From Variovorax sp037204085 (lineage in GTDB: Bacteria > Pseudomonadota > Gammaproteobacteria > Burkholderiales > Burkholderiaceae_C), in NCBI RefSeq assembly GCF_037204085.1, contig NZ_JBBCBW010000002.1:1-64000 (forward strand): 64,000 bases of DNA, read 5' to 3'. Both the position numbers and the translations under genes were made by a program. Under the pieces are notes generated by a model. The model saw only the letters and a program-made list of their open reading frames with translations, had not been told where the DNA came from and searched no databases. Positions 59,878-64,000 of the stretch are shown here, in pieces; the stretch's first letter is position 1; each line of letters begins with the position of its first letter.

Positions 59878-60461
59878 AAAAATTCAAGCTCGCACTTCTG
59901 ACTGTCGCCCTGGCTGGCAGCTCGATGGCCGCCATGGCCCAGGACAAAGCCGCGCTTATCAAGCAGTTCATCGACGTACAGCGCCCCGGCATCGAGTCGC
60001 TGGCACGCGGCCTGGTCGAGCAATCGAGCGCCCCGATTGCCCAGGCCGGCTCGCAGTACCTGCAAACGCAGGTGCCCGAAGCCAAGCGCGAATCGGCCGC
60101 CAAGGCTGCCGACGCCGAGCTCAAGAAGTACTTCGACGACGCCTACCCGATCGTGCGCGACAAGGCCGTGCAGCTGGCACCCGTCGCACTGACCCCGCTG
60201 CTCGAGCAGAACTTCACCGAAGACGAGCTCAAGCAGCTGCTGGCCTGGATCAACTCGCCGCTCAGCAAGAAGTATCAGGAACTCAACCCCAAGATGCAGA
60301 CCGCGCTGACCGAAAAGCTCGTGACCGAAACGCGCGCCACCATCGAACCGAAGATGCGTGCGCTCGACGAAAACGTGGCCAAGGCACTGGGTGCGCCCAC
60401 CGGCGGCCAGCAAGGCGCCGCTCCCGCCAAGGCCCCGGCCAAGGCTCCCGCCAAGAAGTGA
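59874..60461 (+). CDS. Exported DUF2059 protein
   Basis: A 195-residue protein with a signal peptide (1-22, ending AMA) and a helical DUF2059 domain (about 70-170; FTEDELKQLLAWINSPLSKKYQELNPKM). The C-terminus is a repeated Ala/Pro/Lys tail. The family is periplasmic and its role is unknown. The start is GTG 59874 overlapping the gyrA stop. serC follows one base after its stop. Confidence 0.85.
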   Translation: MKKFKLALLTVALAGSSMAAMAQDKAALIKQFIDVQRPGIESLARGLVEQSSAPIAQAGSQYLQTQVPEAKRESAAKAADAELKKYFDDAYPIVRDKAVQLAPVALTPLLEQNFTEDELKQLLAWINSPLSKKYQELNPKMQTALTEKLVTETRATIEPKMRALDENVAKALGAPTGGQQGAAPAKAPAKAPAKK

Positions 60462-60462
60462 C

Positions 60463-61602
60463 GTGACAGAGCAGCAGCAGCAGCCCAAGCCCGCCGGCAC
60501 GCGTCCGTTCAATTTTTCCGCAGGTCCGGCCGCCATGCCGGAGGCGGTGCTGCAACGCGCCGCCTCCGAAATGCTCGACTGGCAGGGCAGCGGAATGAGC
60601 GTGATGGAGATGAGCCATCGCGGCAAGGAGTTCGGCGCGATCTGCACGCAGGCCGAAGCCGACATCCGCACGCTGCTGGCTGTGCCCGAGAACTTCCACA
60701 TCCTGTTTATGCAGGGTGGCGGGCTCGGCGAAAACGCCATCGTGCCGATGAACCTGTCGCGCGGAAAAACCGCCGACTTCGTGATCACCGGCAGCTGGAG
60801 CATCAAGTCCCAGAAAGAAGCGCAGCGCTATTGCACTGCACACGTCGCCGCAAGCAACGCAGGCGACCATCACACCAAGCTACCAGATCCCTCGACCTGG
60901 CAGCTGAGCCAGGACGCCTCGTACGTGCACCTGTGCACCAACGAGACGATCAACGGCATCGAGTTCCAGCAGTTGCCCGATCTTGCGGCCCTTGGCAGCA
61001 ACGCGCCGCTGGTCATCGACTTCTCGTCGCACGTGGCCTCGCGCAGCGTCGACTGGAGCCGCGTCGGCCTTGCATTCGGCGGCGCGCAAAAGAACCTCGG
61101 GCCGGCCGGCCTCACGCTCGTGATCGTGCGCGACGACCTGCTCGGCCATGCGCTCGAAATCTGCCCGAGTGCGTTCAACTACAAGATCGTGGCCGACAAC
61201 AAGTCCATGTACAACACCCCGCCAACGTGGGGCATCTACATGGCCGGGCTCACTTTCCAGTGGCTGCTGCAGCAGACCGAAGGCGCGCTCACGGGCGTGG
61301 CCGCCATCGAACAGCGCAACATCGCCAAGGCGAACCTGCTGTACGGGTTCATCGACGCCTCTTCGTTCTACGTGAACAAGATCGACCCGAGCTGCCGTTC
61401 GCGCATGAACGTGCCCTTCTTCCTCGCCGACGAAAGCCGCAACGACGCCTTTCTGGCTGGCGCCCGGGAAGCCGGCCTGCTGCAGCTCAAGGGCCACAAG
61501 TCGGTCGGCGGCATGCGCGCGAGCATCTACAACGCCATGCCGCTTGAAGGCGTACAGGCACTTGTGAGCTACATGCGAGAATTCGAGCGATCGCATGCCT
61601 AG
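60463..61602 (+). CDS. serC: Phosphoserine aminotransferase
   Basis: A 379-residue class V PLP aminotransferase. It makes phosphoserine in serine synthesis and also acts in pyridoxal phosphate synthesis. FNFSAGPAAMPEAVL is near the N-terminus and the PLP lysine is Lys210 in GGAQKNLGPAG. The start is GTG 60463, one base after the DUF2059 stop; the first 12 residues are a short Gln/Pro-rich extension. It begins the amino-acid part of the operon. Confidence 0.96.
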   Translation: MTEQQQQPKPAGTRPFNFSAGPAAMPEAVLQRAASEMLDWQGSGMSVMEMSHRGKEFGAICTQAEADIRTLLAVPENFHILFMQGGGLGENAIVPMNLSRGKTADFVITGSWSIKSQKEAQRYCTAHVAASNAGDHHTKLPDPSTWQLSQDASYVHLCTNETINGIEFQQLPDLAALGSNAPLVIDFSSHVASRSVDWSRVGLAFGGAQKNLGPAGLTLVIVRDDLLGHALEICPSAFNYKIVADNKSMYNTPPTWGIYMAGLTFQWLLQQTEGALTGVAAIEQRNIAKANLLYGFIDASSFYVNKIDPSCRSRMNVPFFLADESRNDAFLAGAREAGLLQLKGHKSVGGMRASIYNAMPLEGVQALVSYMREFERSHA

Positions 61603-61626
61603 GCGCATGCCCAGCTGCTCGCACCG

Positions 61627-62748
61627 ATGACCGCCTCCGCTCCAACACCGCCCTCTTCTCCCGACAACTCCGAAAGCCTTGCCGGTCTGCGCGTGCAGAT
61701 CGATTCGCTCGACCAGCAACTGCTCAGCCTGCTCAATGAGCGGGCCCACGTGGCAGAGCTGGTCGGCGAGGTCAAGAAACGCGAAGGCACGCCGTTTTTC
61801 CGCCCCGACCGCGTGGCCCAGGTCATCGAGAAGATGCAGAAAAGCAATGCCGGCCCGCTCAAGGACCTGCATGTGGCGGCCATCTGGCGCGAGATCATGT
61901 CGGCCTGCCTGGCGCTCGAGTCGCCCCAGCGCGTTGCCGTGCTCGGCCCCGAGGGCACTTTCTGCGAGCAGGCCGCCATCGAATACTTCGGCGGCGCCGC
62001 CGACCTCATCTACTGCGCCAGCTTCGACGAGGTGTTTCACGCCACGGCGGCCGGCAGCGCCCAATACGGCGTGGTGGGCGTCGAAAATTCCACCGAAGGC
62101 GTCGTCACGCGTTCGCTCGACCTGTTCCTGCATTCGCCCACCCACGTGGTCGGCGAGGTCAGCCTGCTGGTGCGGCACCATCTCCTGCGCAGCAGCAACA
62201 CGCTCGACGGCGTGGAAGCGGTGCTCGCCCATCCGCAAGCGCTCGCGCAGTGCCAGACCTGGCTTTCGAAGCACCTGCCCAACGCGGAGCGGCGCGCGGT
62301 CTCGAGCAACGCCGAAGGCGCGCGGCTCGCGGCCACCAACCCGGCCTGGGCTGCGTTGGCCGGCGAACGCGCCGCCACCCGCTTCGGCCTGCACATCGTT
62401 GCGCACGCGATCCAGGACGACTCGTACAACCGCACCCGCTTTTCCGTGATCTGCCTGCCGCAGACGCTGGCGATGCCGCCCGCATCGGGGCGCGATTGCA
62501 CGAGCCTGATCGTTTCCGTACCCAACCGTCCCGGCGCCGTGCACGACCTGCTGGTGCCGCTGAAGCTCAACAACGTGTCCATGACCCGTTTCGAGTCGCG
62601 CCCCGCGCGCACTGGCCAGTGGGAGTACTACTTCTACATCGACCTCGACGGCCATCCTTCGCAGCCCAATGTGGCCGCGGCACTGGCCGAACTGCGCGGC
62701 CTCTGCGCCTTCTACAAGGTGCTTGGCGCCTACCCCGTCAAAGCCTGA
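61627..62748 (+). CDS. pheA: Bifunctional chorismate mutase/prephenate dehydratase
   Basis: A 373-residue P-protein. The AroQ chorismate mutase domain (about 15-105) has LAGLRVQIDSLDQQLLSLLN. The prephenate dehydratase domain (about 105-280) has VLGPEGTFCEQAA. The C-terminal ACT domain (about 295-370) has VPNRPGAVHDLLVPL and the ESRP motif for phenylalanine feedback inhibition. It makes phenylpyruvate. 24 bases separate it from serC. Confidence 0.96.
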   Translation: MTASAPTPPSSPDNSESLAGLRVQIDSLDQQLLSLLNERAHVAELVGEVKKREGTPFFRPDRVAQVIEKMQKSNAGPLKDLHVAAIWREIMSACLALESPQRVAVLGPEGTFCEQAAIEYFGGAADLIYCASFDEVFHATAAGSAQYGVVGVENSTEGVVTRSLDLFLHSPTHVVGEVSLLVRHHLLRSSNTLDGVEAVLAHPQALAQCQTWLSKHLPNAERRAVSSNAEGARLAATNPAWAALAGERAATRFGLHIVAHAIQDDSYNRTRFSVICLPQTLAMPPASGRDCTSLIVSVPNRPGAVHDLLVPLKLNNVSMTRFESRPARTGQWEYYFYIDLDGHPSQPNVAAALAELRGLCAFYKVLGAYPVKA

Positions 62749-62762
62749 GCCGGACGCGCACC

Positions 62763-63644
62763 ATGTTCGAGCAATTGGGATTGATCGGCTGCGGCCTCAT
62801 GGGCGGCTCCTTTGCGCTTGCGCTCAAGCGCGCAAAGCTTGTGAAACGGGTCGTCGGCTACAGCAAGTCGCCCTCCACCACCGAGCGGGCCCGCCAGCTC
62901 GGCGTTATCGACGTGGTGGCGCCCTCGGCGCTGCTTGCGGTCTCAGGGGCAGACCTGGTGCTGCTCGCGGTGCCGGTGGCTGCGTCGGAAGCCACCTTCA
63001 GGGCCATCCGCCACGGCATGTCGAGCGACACGCTGGTCATGGACGTCGGTTCGACCAAGGGCGACGTGATCGAAGCCGCGCGCAACGGCCTGCAAAGCCA
63101 GTTCGCCAACTTCGTTCCGGCCCACCCGATCGCCGGCAAGGAGGTGTCGGGCATCGAACACGCCGAGGCTTCGCTTTACGCCGGCCGCAAGGTCGTGCTG
63201 ACACCCGTGAAGGCGACGCTGCGTTCCAACGTGCAGCGGGCCTCGCAGCTCTGGAGCGGTATCGGCGCCAACGTGGTCACCATGACCCACGAGGAGCACG
63301 ACAGCGCCTTCGCGGCCGTGAGCCATCTGCCGCACCTGCTGGCCTTTGCCTACGTCAACGCCCTCATCGCGCAGCCGCAGGGCGACCGCTTCCTGAGCCT
63401 TGCCGGACCCGGTTTTCGCGATTTTTCGCGCATTGCCGCCAGCGACCCGGTGATGTGGCGCGACGTGCTGCTTGCCAACCGCGAGCAGGTGCTGCTGCAA
63501 TCGCAGGCCTTTCGCAAGGCGCTGCTGGACCTCGAGGCACTGATGGGCGCGGCCGACGCCCAGGCGCTGGAACAGTCGATTGCCGCCGCAAAAAAGGCGC
63601 GCGCCGCCTGGCAGCCCAACACAGACGCCTCCCAGGACTCCTGA
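62763..63644 (+). CDS. tyrA: Prephenate dehydrogenase
   Basis: A 293-residue TyrA-type dehydrogenase. The N-terminal Rossmann motif LIGCGLMGGSFA and the catalytic His region PAHPIAGKEVSGIEHA near residue 120 are seen, with a helical C-terminal dimerisation domain (about 170-285). It forms 4-hydroxyphenylpyruvate for tyrosine; NAD versus NADP use is not certain. The ATG at 62763 follows pheA by 14 bases. Confidence 0.94.
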   Translation: MFEQLGLIGCGLMGGSFALALKRAKLVKRVVGYSKSPSTTERARQLGVIDVVAPSALLAVSGADLVLLAVPVAASEATFRAIRHGMSSDTLVMDVGSTKGDVIEAARNGLQSQFANFVPAHPIAGKEVSGIEHAEASLYAGRKVVLTPVKATLRSNVQRASQLWSGIGANVVTMTHEEHDSAFAAVSHLPHLLAFAYVNALIAQPQGDRFLSLAGPGFRDFSRIAASDPVMWRDVLLANREQVLLQSQAFRKALLDLEALMGAADAQALEQSIAAAKKARAAWQPNTDASQDS

Positions 63645-63645
63645 C

Positions 63646-64000
63646 ATGTTCTCGACGGCATTCCTCGACATTCCCCCGCTGGCCGCGGCCGCGGGTACCG
63701 TGCAGTTGCCGGGCTCCAAGAGCATTTCGAACCGCGTGCTGCTGCTGGCCGCGCTCGCGAGCGGCACCACCACCATTCACGACCTGCTCGACTCCGACGA
63801 CACCCGCGTGATGCTCGATGCGCTGCGCGCGCTTGGCTGCGGCATCGACGCCGCGGGCAGCACGCTGCGCGTGACCGGCATCGGCGGGCAATTGAAGTCC
63901 AAAGGCCAGCTGCTTCCGCTTTTCCTCGGCAACGCCGGCACCGCGATGCGCCCGCTGACCGCGGCGCTGTCGCTGCTCGGCGGTGATTTCGAACTGAGCG
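63646..64000 (+). CDS. aroA: 3-phosphoshikimate 1-carboxyvinyltransferase (EPSP synthase), 5' part
   Basis: The first 118 codons of EPSP synthase, cut by the right window edge. The N-terminal signature LPGSKSISNRVLLLAALA with the Lys-Ser pair for substrate binding and LGNAGTAMRPLTAAL with the conserved NAGTAxRP motif are present. The second-to-last shikimate pathway step supplies chorismate for pheA and tyrA. The start is one base after the tyrA stop. The class (glyphosate sensitivity) cannot be decided from this part. Confidence 0.95.
   Translation, partial: MFSTAFLDIPPLAAAAGTVQLPGSKSISNRVLLLAALASGTTTIHDLLDSDDTRVMLDALRALGCGIDAAGSTLRVTGIGGQLKSKGQLLPLFLGNAGTAMRPLTAALSLLGGDFELS

Noticed and set aside
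1..64000. CRISPR arrays, tRNA, rRNA, insertion sequences, prophage or integrase genes
   Set aside because: Scanned for by eye on both strands; the only tRNA-like element found is the tmRNA, and no direct-repeat/spacer arrays, transposases or phage genes were seen.

Overview
The window looks like chromosomal DNA of a Burkholderiales bacterium in the family Comamonadaceae, most likely Variovorax or a close relative. This is inference, from four things: high GC with strong GC3 bias; a tmRNA whose tag reads ANDERFALAA; the order gyrA - DUF2059 gene - serC - pheA - tyrA - aroA, typical of beta-proteobacteria; and a short barrel-less OmpA-family protein next to ubiG and gph. No prophage, insertion sequence, CRISPR array, tRNA or rRNA was seen.

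Layout. 1-5.1 kb: alpha/beta hydrolase, thioredoxin-like protein, Mpo1-like and DUF2069 membrane proteins, YihY/BrkB membrane protein, and a GlcD-type FAD dehydrogenase. The block ends in a long imperfect inverted repeat. 5.1-6.8 kb: cobalt-type nitrile hydratase operon (alpha, beta, accessory protein), all joined by ATGA overlaps. 6.85-9.35 kb: thyA, folA and an App1-family phosphatase. 9.5-13.3 kb: a small orphan protein, the three-domain DNA ligase LigD, and a flippase-like membrane protein. 13.3-16.3 kb: a translationally coupled KaiC-like ATPase and hybrid histidine kinase. 16.5-18 kb: a small acidic protein, a CDF transporter and a DUF3606 protein.

18-37.4 kb is the most unusual part. 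It holds four exported proteins on the minus strand, of 213, 971, about 2417 and 2414 residues. They are built from DUF11, SdrD/CNA-B-like, SpaA/prealbumin-like and Big-1-like modules. One of the two giant proteins ends in a probable outer-membrane beta-barrel. The last gene encodes an OmpR-type regulator with a degenerate receiver domain, 2 bp after the final adhesin-like gene. Hairpins separate the first three genes and AT-rich DNA lies upstream. This is the best candidate for an undescribed system: an outer-membrane display or adhesion apparatus with its own regulator.

37.8-50.1 kb: a LysR regulator, xth, a TonB-C-like lipoprotein, and the nitrogen-control group ntrC-ntrB-(small exported protein)-glnA, with a good sigma-54 promoter and NtrC-like half-sites before glnA. 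Then come a CinA/MoaB-type protein, an EI24 membrane protein, a sterol-desaturase-family protein, a polysaccharide deacetylase and a beta-propeller protein. 50.1-57 kb: rsuA-type pseudouridine synthase, ggt, a PKMT-like methyltransferase, ssrA (tmRNA), gph, ubiG and an OmpA-family protein. 57.2-64 kb: gyrA, a DUF2059 protein, serC, pheA, tyrA and the 5' part of aroA, which is cut by the window end. This last group is a compact plus-strand operon for serine and aromatic amino acid synthesis.
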